64,000 bases of DNA, taken from assembly GCF_032362555.1 (NCBI RefSeq), contig NC_083507.1, forward strand, positions 8,683,001 through 8,747,000, written 5' to 3'. The DNA comes from Amyelois transitella (lineage: Eukaryota > Arthropoda > Insecta > Lepidoptera > Pyralidae). Under the pieces are notes generated by a model. That model saw only the letters and a program-made list of their open reading frames with translations. It had not been told where the DNA came from and ran no database searches. The first letter of the stretch is position 1, and each line of letters opens with the position of its first letter. Made by a program: the position numbers and the translations under genes. This document shows positions 1-11,854 of the stretch, one piece after another.

Positions 1-162
1 ATGAGAATAGCGCATTCAAACAAACAAGCTCTTCAGCTTTATTATATTAGTATCGATAGATATTAACATCCATTTTTGAACAGATTAACAAATTTGTTTG
101 TTTGGAACAAACCCGAACTTTTTCGATGAGATAATGAGCCGTAACATAATATTTATTATCAG

Positions 163-3100
163 GTATTTGTTTGATGGCTCTGTGCTGTACACGGTGAAGA
201 AGCTCCACCCAGACCCATTGGAGCTGTATTCCGACAGGAAAACCGATAACGCGCGCATGCGTTTACTCATCAAGGTTTGCTTAATCTCTTATCTTTATCT
301 AGAGGCCGACCGCCGCACTGTGGAATATGATAGAATAAACGCATATCAAAAATGACTTTTACCACTGACTAATATAAAGATACCTATGTACATAATTTAA
401 TAGTTCAAATGTTGAACTTCATTATTATGTAGTACCTTATTTTTACTACGCTTTTATTAGCTTGGGTTGTATGTATGTATGTATGTATGTATGTAACGGA
501 ATCTTTGAGCTTAATTTTCACTGATTTCTAAACGTCTGATCAACTTGGAACTTTGCACACGTATCAAGGACCGATGACAATGCAATATTTTGATAAGAGT
601 TTCTCATTATCCTTATTAAAACTGCCAGGATTAATAAATTCATTTTTAGATCCTTCGTATGAGAGTAAGAGAGACAGAGATAGCACCAGTGCCAGTAATC
701 TCCATACAAGAAACCAAGAAGTTCTGACGTATAATGAGTCAAAAAGAGATGTAATATATTTCCATATAATGTTACTATTAACCTGAGGCTTCTTTATTTC
801 ATCGCATTGCTCCATTTAGAATTACCATTAGAAACCATAGTAGAATTAGTAGAATATTTTAAAACAGTAAAAAATATATAAGTAATAAAACAAAAGTAAT
901 AAATGAAAATTGAACTACTAAATTTACAAAAATACAAGAATAAAGTTACTACCTACAGAACTTTGCGATATTTAATACGTATTTAACATATTAATGCAAT
1001 TCTTGAATTAACATTAGGTATCTTTTGCCTATTTATAATAGCAACACTGTAATACTCGTTTGGAAAATGAGTGACAGTTTTTATGTCAAATAAGTTATGC
1101 AGTAAGTTTTGATTGAATTCGATTCGAACACCTGTAAACTTTCTTTCTGTTGTTTTTTACCGGTGCCTGTGTATTTACCTATTTGCACTTTGTTTTGTGC
1201 TGATAACTTGTCGTTATTTGGAGTTTGGAATCTTCCGTTGAGTCGAGCTTTGTTCTTCCGGATATTCGTGTGATTTTATCATCTGAGATTGAACTCTGAC
1301 TGTGTTTACTGTGTTGTGCAGATATTTTGAGATAGGACTCCTGTAAAAAGTACCTTATTATTTGAGATAGGAGTCCCAAGTTTGTGTTTGTTTTTATGAA
1401 AGACAGATTTTACAACAAAAGTGCCACGATGTCTTCAGATAAACTTTGTTGCGTTCGTGGTTGTAAAGGCAGTGGAGGTATGTTTGAAATATTTTTGTTC
1501 CTGTATCAATCTGCCTCTTAATCTTGTGGTTTGATTCCTGGGCAAGGCCACAATCGAAAATTATTATGTTTGCTGGATAGTCAAAAATATTATTAACAGT
1601 GATTTATCACTATAAAATTCTTTTCAACTGGGTTTAACAATCATCATACATACATATAATCACGTCTATATCCCTTGCGGGGTAGACAGAGCCAACAGTC
1701 TTGTAAAGACTGATAGGCCACGTTCAGCTATTTGGCTTTAAGATAGAATTGAGATTCAAATAGTGACAGGTTGCAAGCCCATCGCCTTAAAAAGAATCAT
1801 GATGATGAGAATATTATGAGATTTAATCCAATCAGGCCACATATAACTTTAAGAAAGTTAGATGTGAAAACCTCCGGCGATGGGCGCATGGTTGCGAAAG
1901 TCTTTTCTAGTAAGATAGTTATACCAGAAGTGTTAACTTCCAAAAAATAATTGTATAAAAAAACTAAAAAACTACCCGTTTTATTGCAAATCGAACTAAA
2001 AAATAGAAAATAAATAATAGTTTAAAAAAAACTAAAAAACTACGCTTTTATTGCTAATCAAACTAAAAAATAGAAAATAAAAATTAATGACAAAGGAATT
2101 CAGTAGTAGCAAGTCGAACAATCAGTTATAGTCAGTTGTAGTAGTAATTACCTCGGATTAAAATTATAACAAAATTAAATTTATAAACAAAACAATTTAA
2201 ATCAGAGTAAAAAGCGTGGGGTGCATTTTACTTCATTTTCATAACTCTCTTGTCATAAATATATGCTAATAGAATAGAATGATTTCAATATTTACTACAT
2301 CAGGCACCCCACGCTTTTTACTCTGATTTAAATTGTTTTGTTTATAAATTTAATTTTGTTATAATTTTAATCCGAGGTAATTACTACTACAACTGACTAT
2401 AACTGATTGTTCGACTTGCTACTACTGAATTCCTTTGTCATTAATTTTTATTTTCTATTTTTTAGTTTGATTAGCAATAAAAGCGTAGTTTTTTAGTTTT
2501 TTTTAATTTATTGCATACATTATAAGTTAATGTTTTTTTGTACCAAAGTTCAACTTTTATGCAGCTAAATATTTTACGTTCTTGATCTACCATTTTCAAA
2601 TCCAAATAGCATTAAAATTTAAAGTGAAAGGTACAAAGTATTGTATATTTTTGGAAAGCTTGTCTATCGAAGATTTGAAAAAAATATATAACATTTATGT
2701 TATTCAAACATATTAATATGAAAGTGTTAATCGTACCGTAGTAGAAAAAAAGGTATCTTCGAATTTCGTCGAAGGTTTTAACACTTACCCACGTTTGCCC
2801 ACGCTTTGAAAATGTTATTAAATCAAAGGACTTGTTTAAAACATATAAAAAAATTAGCTGCTACTTCCTGCTACTTACGAAGAAAATTAAAAATATCTAC
2901 AAAGTACTCTTTGTGGGAACGAAATCAACAGTTGCAGTTTAATTGGTTGACGAGTCTTATCAATGCTTTGTATGTACATATATAGGTATACTTATCAATT
3001 GAATTTATTAAATTTGATAATTTTTGGTTTCATTTCCTTTGAGAAAATAGATATTTGAAATAATTCACACAAATATTTAGTACAAATAGTGTAAAAATAA

Positions 3101-6100
3101 AAGTGTATGCCTTCATTACAAATTCAGTTTACGTTTCGCAAAGTAATAAGCTAAAAGATTACATACATACATAAAATCACGCCTTTTTCCCGAAGGGGTA
3201 GGCAGAGACTACCTCTTTCCACTTGCAACGATCTCTGCATACTTCCTTCGCTTCACCCACATTCATAACTCTCTTCATACAAGCTCGGCGGTTTCGGGTA
3301 CTTTTGACCTGAACCAGGACGTCCTTAATTTGATCAAGATACGTTCGTCTAGGTCTTCCCACTCTGACCTTTCCCTCCACACTCTCCTTGTATATCTGCT
3401 TAGTCAACCTGCTTTCATTCATCCTCTCCACATGACCAAACCATCTTAACATACCCTTTTCTATTCCTGTAACTACATCTTCTTTCACATCACAACATTC
3501 CCTTATCACGCTGTTCCTTATCCTGTCACTCAATTTCACACCCATCATACTCCTTAACGCTCTCATTTCCACTGCATTTATTCTGCTTTCATGCTTCTTT
3601 TGCCATACCCAACTTTTACTCCCATACATTAATTAAAAGCTAAAAGATTAGCAGGAAAATTTCTATTGTGACTAACTATTTGGACTTTTCTTATTAATTT
3701 GATAATAAACATAAGATTGAGTTGAGAACTTCTTCTTTTTTGGAAGTCTGTTATATATGTATATGTGCGATTATTAATATTATTGCGTGTTTGATAATAC
3801 TATAAATATTAAGAAACGTTGATAAAATTTAAGTATTTTCATTCAATGTCACATTACTCGAACGCTCGCGACCCCTCGCACTTTTCTTAGTTTGGTAGCT
3901 GTCAACGCGTACAAGTATTGGGGGAAATCTGTGGCCAAAAGCATTGCGAAGATGCAATCCTGGACACGCTAAGATGAGAGACGGAACTATTTATTTAATC
4001 CATATTATAAACCCCACTCCACTCAATGCAAAATATTTTGCAAGTATATCCTGGCCCCCTTTTTTATGGTTCCATATAATTGTTTTCAGCTTACCTGTGA
4101 TGTCAGTCCTGGTGACTATCACTATATTCAAGTGTTCAACATCTTGATCAGGAAGTGCTACAATCTGCTTAAACTCCAGCTTGTTGGAAGGGACTTCTTT
4201 GACCCCGCTGCTAAGGTACTGATGCTGTTAATTCATCCATTTCTTTTTTCATGCGATTTATGTTGAGAAAAATGACTAATAATATATTTGATGCTTTCAG
4301 GTTGAAATAACAGAGTATAAACTAGAAGTATGGCCAGGTTATAAGAGTACAATAAATCAATATGAAGATCGTCTGCTTTTGGTATCTGAAATTACGCACA
4401 AGGTAAAGTATTAATCTAATAGAATAACATCTCTTATTGTCTTTGAACAGAATTAAAATATTTTATCTTTTTTAGGTTCTGCGTATTGACACAGTCCTTA
4501 TGATGATCAATGAATATGCTGCAACCAAGGGAAAATTCTATAGGAAGAACTTCTTGGAAGATATTGTCGGTTAGTTCATTCTGTAAGAAAATGCTACTAA
4601 ACTGTGTTTTAATAAATTAATTACTAATCAATTTATTTTGGTTTAAGGTAAAATTGTTATGACTGATTATAACAGTAGGACATACAGGGTTGATGATGTC
4701 TCTTGGGAAGCGAGCCCTAAGTCTACTTTTAAAATGAAGGATGAGACTATCACTTACATGGATTACTATCTTAAGGTAATTTTAAAATAATATACTTTCT
4801 CACGGATTCATTACATAGCACATTTTACATAATAAACAAAAATTTGTGTAATCTAAATGACAGTATATGTGCCGTGTGGTTCCCAGTACTTTACAACTCC
4901 CACCTCTTTCCCATGGATGTTCTAAAATGCGATTATTATGTACATTCAGCTAGTGCAGTTTTGACCAATATAGGTCAGATTCCACGCCAAGGTTGCAGAG
5001 GTCAGACGGGATTCCCCTAGTGTAAACTTTTACCCAATCCAGGATCATGGTCAAATGGCGCACTCCGGGCTCATCCCCAGGGGCTTAATGCCGGGAGGAA
5101 GATCTTAAATAACAACCTTCTGGTGATTTGCCATTTTCGAATGTTTGTAAGTAATTTTTATACAAATTTGCCATTTACGAAGTTAATACTATGAGCTTTT
5201 TTGAACAAGGTACAGTGTACAGTTAAGTTCGGGGGTTCAAATGGCGCGCTCTGCACCCGAAGTATGGCAGCCGCGAGAACGCTTTAACACTAGCGCTGTC
5301 CCATTTCACGTCATAAGTAAAAGCGAAAGTATTTCATGTGCATTGCTACAGCAGTTAATCTATCGTGTCATACATAAAATAGTTAGTGTAGGTTCATCGT
5401 TGTAACTCGAAAGTGGTAATACAACACATTGCAGAAGTACAACATCCGCATCCAAGACCAAGGGCAGCCGCTTCTGATCTCGCGGTCGAAGCCGCGCGAG
5501 ATCCGCGCCGGCCTGCCCGAGCTGGTGTACCTGGTGCCCGAGCTGTGCCGCCAGACGGGCCTGTCCGACGCCATGCGCGCCGACTACCGCCTCATGAGCG
5601 CGCTCAACGCGCACACCAAGATCGGCCCCGCGCAGCGCATACAGAAACTGCTCGCGTTCAATCGCCGGCTCACGCAGACGCCGGAAGTTGTCAAGGTTAG
5701 ATAACAGTTTAGCAGTTTCAAATGATATTTTTAGATTAAATTCAAGTACTTAGAGAACCAATCATGTCAAATTCACACCAATGTTCAAATGTGTTCAGAT
5801 TCTGCAGAATATCAGTCATAGTGATCTTTGTGTGGCTTAGAAGTTCAATAATATGTGTCACATTGATTTTGACCGAAAATGGGTAAATATGATCATCATC
5901 TCACTCATCAGAGATCGTGGCAAGTGGAAAGAGGTAGTCTCTGCCTACCCCGCCGGGAAAGAGGCGTGATTTTATGTTTTATCTCACTCATCATTACAGT
6001 TATAAACTAGCAGCGTTACACAGCTTCGCCCGTGGTATATACATAATTGTCAATATCATCCACAGATAATGAACCCTTTTTATTTTGAAAGCATTTTCAT

Positions 6101-9100
6101 GATTGTTTCAGTCAAATTTACAAACTTCTTTCTAATCTTATCTAAATAAAAATCTGTACATCAATTTATATATAATTTAAATGTTGTCTTAAATGTTATA
6201 TTTGTATAGGAATTAGCATCTTGGCAAATGAAGCTATCGAACAGCCTTGTGAAGTTCAAGGGCCGACAGTTGCCCGCTGAGAACATCATCCAAGGGAACG
6301 ACGTGAGGTACCCGGCCGGGGACACCACTGAGGGCTGGACCAGGGATATGAGGTAACTCAGTATAGAAATACTCACACATTTTAATTGCTGATAAAATAT
6401 TTATTTTGTACAAACTAAAAGGCTTTTTCATATAGGTCACAATTAAAGCCTAAAAAAATTGTTAAATTACATTGCTTTTGAGTAATTAAAAATAAAAACA
6501 AAAATATCAAAAATCTGCCGAGTAAATGACCCTCAGAAAACAATTACAGTAAACTTTCTCCATAATTGTTCAAATGTGCATATTTTTATGTCAGATCAAA
6601 GCAATTGCTGTCGTTGGCTCAAGTACCGTTTTGGATCGTCATCACTCCGGAGAGACAGCGGCGCGACGCCGAGGCGTTCGTTGAGAATATCCTTAAAACC
6701 GGTGGCGGTGTCGGCTTCCGCATGCCGCGCCCAGAAATCGGTAGGTTATTCTAGGAATAAAACTTGGAAGTTAAAAAATATGTCAATGAAGCTATGATCA
6801 TGTTAGATTTGGCACAGTCACTCAGTTTCATTGCAGTACATCGCAAAATGTTTAATTTTGTTAAATCAGATAGGTATTTCAATTATTATTTTTCACAATG
6901 AATGTCTGTCTATTAATACTTAATGCGCTATTTTCCTGTGATCAGTTGTTATTCAACGCGACGGACAAATCGACTACGCCAACATGTGTGAGAATATAAT
7001 ATCTAGAAGAAATCCTTCATTGATTATGTGCGTCTTAGCCAGGAAGACCGCAGATAGGTAAGACTGTTAACGCACGCTTATCACGTCTTTATTCCTTCGA
7101 ACGTATTAAGTGAACTTAAAATAATGCTTTTATGTAATAATCTGACAATTTGGATGTGACGTAAAGTCACGGCCATTATTAGAGTGTGCAAAAAAATTCG
7201 TCATTTTGAAATACTGTAGCGCGTCAGATTTAGCATATAATTTTCCACCTTATCTTATTATCACCTTATTTATTAATGCCGTGTGGTTCCCGGCACCAAT
7301 AAAAAAAAAGAATAGGACTACTCCATCTCGTTCCCATGGATGTCGTAAAAGGCGACTAAGGGATATGCTTATAAACTTGGGATTCTTCTTTTAGGCGATG
7401 GGCTAGCAAACTATCACTATTTGAATCTCAATTCCATCATAAAGCCAAACAGCTGAACATGGCCTATCAGTCTTTTCAAGACTGTTGGCTCTGCCTACCC
7501 CGCAAGGGATATAGACGTGATTATATGTATGTATGTTATCTTATTCTGACGCGGTCGAGAATTTTTGATGATTATTTTTTTTTTTACTAATCTGATCCTT
7601 TATCCTTGACGGGTGAACATATATAGAAGGCTCATAAACGGTGGGAGTACTTAATAGGGTACAAGGTATCCCCCTGTATATTTATCTGCCGCGTTTTTGT
7701 AAATCCCAAAATCCCCTCATGGGCTCTCCTACAATAAAGTTTAAATAACTGAAAATGGGTGGTTGAAAAAGATCCCTGTAGGCGACAAGACAGCTCAATT
7801 TACATTTTCTACAAATTGGTAGATTGTTTTAGTTGTTTAATTCAAAGAGTTACTGACATAACATAAGAAGCCAACAATATTGTAAAATAATGTATTTTTA
7901 GATACGAGGCTATCAAAAAGAAGTGTACTGTAGAGCGCGCGGTACCCACGCAAGTGGTCTGTGGTCGCAACCTGACAAGCAAGTCGGCAATGTCCATTGC
8001 GACTAAAGTTGCTATACAAATCAACTGCAAGGTGAGAATCTCTAAATTCATTCACATTATTTTCCATACTTAAAACATATACTTTGAAAGTTTGAGCAAT
8101 TTAAAAAAAATATTGCTAGTACAATCAGTATCATGAAACTTGTACACTGACTGAATTTACTGGATAAGAAGCTGAAACATTGGCATGTTTGTTCTATGTG
8201 TTATGTTGGGTAGGGGAACATTAAAAGAAAATATCGAGAGAAAGGGATATAAAAAAGTATTTGTTGTTACAATGAAGACTTAAAAATGTGAATTGTTTTA
8301 CAGTTGGGCGGGGCGCCATGGACAGTGGCGATCCCCTTGAAAACAATCATGGTGATCGGTTACGACGTGTGCCACGACACACGCTCCAAGGAGAAAAGTT
8401 TTGGCGCCTTCGTCGCCACTTTAAATCAGGCGATGACCCAGTATTACTCCATCGTGAACCCACATACTTGCGGCGAGGAGCTCAGCTCCCACATGGGCTA
8501 CAATATTGGTGCTGCTGTCATGAAATTCAAAGATAAAAATGGTAAGCATTTACTAGAAAATCGCGCGTTAACGTTGTTTACAAGTCTACGTTGGCGGCGT
8601 ATGACAAATCGCTAAGAAACTTGGTACAGAAATGATTCGCTTAGTAATGTATTTTTTATAGCCTGCAACAAACTTCTTATAGAGTAAGATCCCAGAGCCG
8701 TAAGACACAACTTATTTTCTAAAGAATGGATCTTTCGATTCTCAGTAGTCTTTCATGTACTTTTAATACCTGCATGTTTGTGAGACTTGCCCAGTGACAC
8801 CTGCGCAGGTACCAGGCGAGAAAGGTAACTAGAAATCACAGTTACTTAACTTAAATTTTTATGACTGATTTTTATATATATTTTATAGACTATTACTCTT
8901 AAGTCATATCAGAGAAGTCAGACGCTTTCCATGCGCCAGAACTTTTGTCAGACGCTTTAAAGCTCTATCAAAAAAAAATTAACTTAATTTATTTTTAAAT
9001 GTCTGACTTTTATATATGTTATTCAGATAACTATTACAAAGTTGTATTAAATCAGTCAGACAGTTTGTAATGACCAAACACCCCTTAAACACAAGAATTA

Positions 9101-11854
9101 CTCAGCCTCGAGTATGAGCGCGATAGCACAATGCGCATGCGCGTCAGAGTAAAATATCTAATATTTGAAAAGTACTTACTGTTTTCAATTTCATATTTTT
9201 ACATATCTATTCAAATACGATGAAATTTATAATTAAAATAATAATTAATCATTTTTAAAATAATATAATATATTGCATATAAATAGGGGAAAATGATTTT
9301 TTTTGTAGCAATAGCCTTTCAAAAAAAATGATTTTTATTTTATTTAAAAAAATATATCTATTATAATAATTTCAATAAAAAAATAATTAATTATGATTAA
9401 TCAATTGAATAATTATTTTATTGTCTCTTTATCATCTTCATCATCAAAATAATCATTTGAATTTTCATCATTTATTAAATCTCTATACTGTCCACTCAAG
9501 TCATTGTCCTCATCATCAGTTAGATTGTCGTTGCTGGCAGAATTTTGCGTAAAAATAAAATCATAAACAATTAAAAAATAGTATAGTAATAGTAAACCTA
9601 TAACATATAAATATAAGTGAAAGGCGACTAAGGGATAGGCTTACAAACTTGGGATTCTTTTTTAGGCGATGGGCGAGCAACCTATCACTATTTGAATCTC
9701 AATTCTTTATTAATGGTTGTTTGAGTATTTATTAAAAAAACTGAAAATCAAAATACTACATATAATCATACGGTAAAAATATTTTGTCTGTACATTTAAT
9801 ATTTCACTGAAACAAATAGAGAATTCTCTTTTTACATTTTTATTTTTATATACAGTATGCAATATATTATATTATTTTAAAAATGATTAATTATTATTTT
9901 AATTATAAATTTCATCGTATTTGAATAGATATGTAAAAATATGAAATTGAAAACAGTAAGTACTTTTCAAATATTAGATATTTTACTCTGACGCGCATGC
10001 GCATTGTGCTATCGCGCTCATACTCGAGGCTGAGTAATTCTTGTGTTTAAGGGGTGTTTGGTCATTACAAACTGTCTGATTGATTTAATACAACTTTGTA
10101 ATAGTTATCTGAATAACATATATAAAAGTCAGACATTTAAAAATAAATTAAGTTAATTTTTTTTTGATAGAGCTTTAAAGCGTCTGACAAAAGTTCTGGC
10201 GCATGGAAAGCGTCTGACTTCTCTGATATGACTTCAGAGTAATAGTCTATAAAATATATATAAAAATCAGTCATAAAAATTTAAGTTAAGTAACTGTGAT
10301 TTCTAGTTACCTTTCTCGCCTGGTACCTGCGCAGGTGTCACTGGGCAAGTCTCACAAACATGCAGGTATTAAAAGTACATGAAAGACTACTGAGAATCGA
10401 AAGATCCATTCTTTAGAAAATAAGTTGTGTCTTACGGCTCTGGGATCTTGGACTATTATGAAAGGCGCTTAACTCAAATTGTATGGCAGAAGCAGCCAGG
10501 ATTGCATGTGATACAATTTTTTTCTTTGTTTTCAGGTGTATTGCCTAACCCGATCTTCATTTACCGTGATGGTGTAGGAGATGGTCAAATTCCATATGTG
10601 CTCAGTCATGAGGTGAGGATCTAAAATTATGGTAAAACTTGTTTATTATTCTTGATAGCAGTTGTTTTTATTGGAAATATAAGTGCATTTGACCTTAATC
10701 TGCCTGATGGTAAACAAGATGAGGTGCATTTAAAATGGTGCACGCAAGTTTAAATTATGGCTATTGACTCGAGTCTTTGGGGAACATAGGCTAATAATTT
10801 TTTTTACAATTTTTTTTTACCCATTATTTTTTTAAGGTTGGGGAGATCAAGAAGAAATTGAATCAGATCTACGCTGGAGCAGAATACAAGTTGGCGTTTA
10901 TCATCGTGTCTAAACGCATCAACACCAGGATATTCGTTGAGAGCAACCGCGGGGGTGAGAACCCGCGCCCCGGAACGGTCATTGATGACGTGGTCACATT
11001 GCCTGAGCGGTAAGTTGACACATGAACTTGACTTATAATAACGCATCTTCATTTCTTAAGAAATACAATGGATAATGTGATTAGGGACAAATCTCACAAA
11101 AAAAAATAGTTCAACTTTTAAAATTGCAGACATTGTTATGTACTTGACCTCATAGAATGCCTATAATTATAGAATAGTTATATAACTTAGATATTGCTTT
11201 GATTGTTTGACATGAAACTTGAATACCTACTAATCACAATTCGCTTTTGTTATGTTCAGGTACGATTTCTATTTGGTGTCTCAAAATGTGAACGAAGGCA
11301 CCATTGCCCCGACGTCGTACAACGTTATCGAAGATACTACTGGGCTATCTCCAGACAGGGTAAGTTTTATTGCTCTATTTATAAAAATCAGATATGCTTA
11401 CTCTTTGCGGTAATAAATTGCTTTTCAATTTAAAGATGAATTCTCTCATGACGTTATTACGTTTACGTTTTAAAGCTGGGGATCTCCTAAAGACAGCATA
11501 GTTTACATACAGAACATTTTTCCGCCTACTTGGCGTTACACGGGTTTGAAATTATTGATAATAATGTGCAACATCTTTATTTCAAGGTTTGACAAAATTT
11601 GATACAAGACCTGAAGCGAGCACCAAACAAGGGGCTGTAGCACTAAGCAAAATAAAAGAGCATATTTTCATGAACAATTTTGTTAACAGATCCAGCTCTT
11701 GACATACAAGTTGACACACTTGTACTTCAACTGCTCGTCGACGGTGCGCGTGCCGTCTGTGTGCCAATACGCGCACAAGCTGGCCTTCCTCGCCGGCAAC
11801 AGCCTCCACAGCCAGCCCCACCCGTCGCTCAGCGAGACACTGTACTTCCTGTAG
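163..11854 (+). CDS. siwi: PIWI-clade Argonaute (Siwi / Piwi-Aub type), 3' 15 exons
   Basis: PIWI proteins bind piRNAs and slice transposon RNA in germline cytoplasm; this looks like the lepidopteran Piwi/Aub type. Exons: 163-274, 4090-4215, 4301-4402, 4476-4569, 4648-4775, 5435-5695, 6210-6352, 6595-6740, 6946-7057, 7902-8031, 8304-8541, 10536-10612, 10837-11009, 11260-11359, 11690-11854. All junctions are GT-AG and phase is kept throughout (about 700 codons). The first exon reads [19 protein letters not shown], typical of the N-domain. The PAZ domain spans roughly exons 3-6 ([20 protein letters not shown]). The MID domain carries the 5'-phosphate-binding region ([16 protein letters not shown]). 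The catalytic triad is complete: GYDVCHD in exon 11, IYRDG in exon 12 and CQYAHKL in the last exon. The protein ends SLSETLYFL, the usual PIWI C-terminus. The start lies left of the window. Ago3 is less likely because the conserved blocks look Siwi-like, but I could not align them. Confidence 0.93.
470..495. repeat. (TGTA)n microsatellite
   Basis: About six tandem TGTA units. The same tetranucleotide ends the SINE-like and LINE elements in this window, so this may be the residual tail of a lost insertion. Confidence 0.8.
1429..1477 (+). pseudogene. THAP-like N-terminal mini-exon
   Basis: An ATG opens [16 protein letters not shown] and is followed by a consensus donor (GAG|GTATGT) at 1478. 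The Met-Ser-Ser start and the CC-x2-GC pattern match the start of THAP zinc fingers used by THAP-type transposases. A similar start (MSSYKCCAVPQC) occurs at 51341. No second THAP exon with the CEDHF-type half was found nearby, so this is probably a decayed transposon exon or an unfinished gene lying in the PIWI intron. Confidence 0.4.
1646..1797 (-). repeat. SINE-like TGTA-tailed repeat, partial
   Basis: The 3' half of the dispersed family described at 7278-7536. It begins on this strand with a TACATACATA tail, followed by the GGGGTAGACAGAGCC block and the AGCCCATCGCC block. Confidence 0.75.
2022..2506. repeat. Long inverted repeat (203-bp arms), foldback element
   Basis: Arm 2022-2224 is the reverse complement of 2304-2506 over its whole length, with no mismatch that I could find. 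The spacer is 79 bp (2225-2303). The arms' inner ends carry GCGTGGGGTGC / GCACCCCACGC, and the outer tips are A/T-rich. A diverged direct copy of the outer 50 bp of the left arm lies just upstream (about 1960-2015). No coding capacity. It is transcribed within the PIWI pre-mRNA, where it would fold into a 203-bp stem. Confidence 0.9.
3177..3629 (-). mobile_element. Non-LTR retrotransposon 3' end (C-terminal RT coding remnant)
   Basis: A 150-codon open frame contains [31 protein letters not shown] and RNRRACMKR. These are hallmarks of the C-terminus of lepidopteran endonuclease-reverse transcriptase LINEs, probably RTE-like; I am unsure of the clade. It ends [14 protein letters not shown] and a stop, followed by a TGTATGTATGT tail on the minus strand. 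The catalytic RT and endonuclease domains are absent, so it is a 5'-truncated copy in a PIWI intron, antisense to the gene. Confidence 0.85.
4869..4945 (+). repeat. SINE-like repeat, 5' fragment
   Basis: The GCCGTGTGGTTCCCAGTAC head and the TTTCCCATGGATGT block of the TGTA-tailed family are present; the rest is decayed. It lies in the PIWI intron 4776-5434, where I see nothing else. Confidence 0.6.
5912..5978 (+). mobile_element. LINE 3'-end fragment
   Basis: CAAGTGGAAAGAGGTAGTCT and CTGCCTACCCCGCCGGGAAA match the C-terminal coding end and tail of the LINE at 3177-3629, in the opposite orientation. It lies in the PIWI intron 5696-6209. Confidence 0.75.
7278..7536 (+). repeat. SINE-like TGTA-tailed repeat, full-length copy
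   Basis: A representative copy of about 260 bp. It has the head GCCGTGTGGTTCCCGGCACC, then CCCATGGATGTCGTAAAAGG, then GGCGATGGGCTAGCAA, then TGAATCTCAATTC, then CTGCCTACCCCGCAAGGGAT, ending in (TGTA)n. I see no clear tRNA-type A and B boxes. Its last 45 bp resemble the LINE 3' end at 3177-3629. Confidence 0.85.
8686..10449. repeat. Long inverted repeat (594-bp arms) in PIWI intron
   Basis: Arm 8686-9279 and arm 9856-10449 are reverse complements of equal length. By eye they differ at only two bases, near 8903 and 9055. The spacer is 576 bp (9280-9855) and very AT-rich. It contains a SINE-like fragment at about 9620-9710 and a minus-strand acidic open frame ending at 9413. The outer ends read AAGATCCCAGAGCCGTAAG. 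I saw no clear target-site duplication. The size and near-identity suggest a recent foldback or long-TIR DNA transposon derivative. Confidence 0.92.
9413..9550 (-). pseudogene. Acidic open-frame fragment in hairpin spacer
   Basis: About 45 codons, open to a stop at 9413-9415, rich in Asp, Glu, Asn and Ser (for example [11 protein letters not shown] and [11 protein letters not shown]). It has no start codon of its own that I trust. Acidic stretches of this kind occur near the ends of several transposase families, so it may be a relic of the element's protein. Family unknown. Confidence 0.3.

Larger units (their letters stand above)
275..4089 (+). other. PIWI-gene intron, 3.8 kb, repeat-filled
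   Basis: No host coding sequence is visible here apart from a THAP-like mini-exon at 1429-1477. It holds a TGTA microsatellite (about 470-495), a minus-strand SINE-like fragment (1646-1797), a long hairpin (2022-2506) and a LINE 3' end (3177-3629). The rest is AT-rich sequence in which I recognise nothing. Confidence 0.7.

Noticed and set aside
5413-5700. Second plus-strand frame over the GC-rich PIWI exon
   Set aside because: Shadow of the exon 5435-5695; the other frame continues the PAZ sequence in phase.
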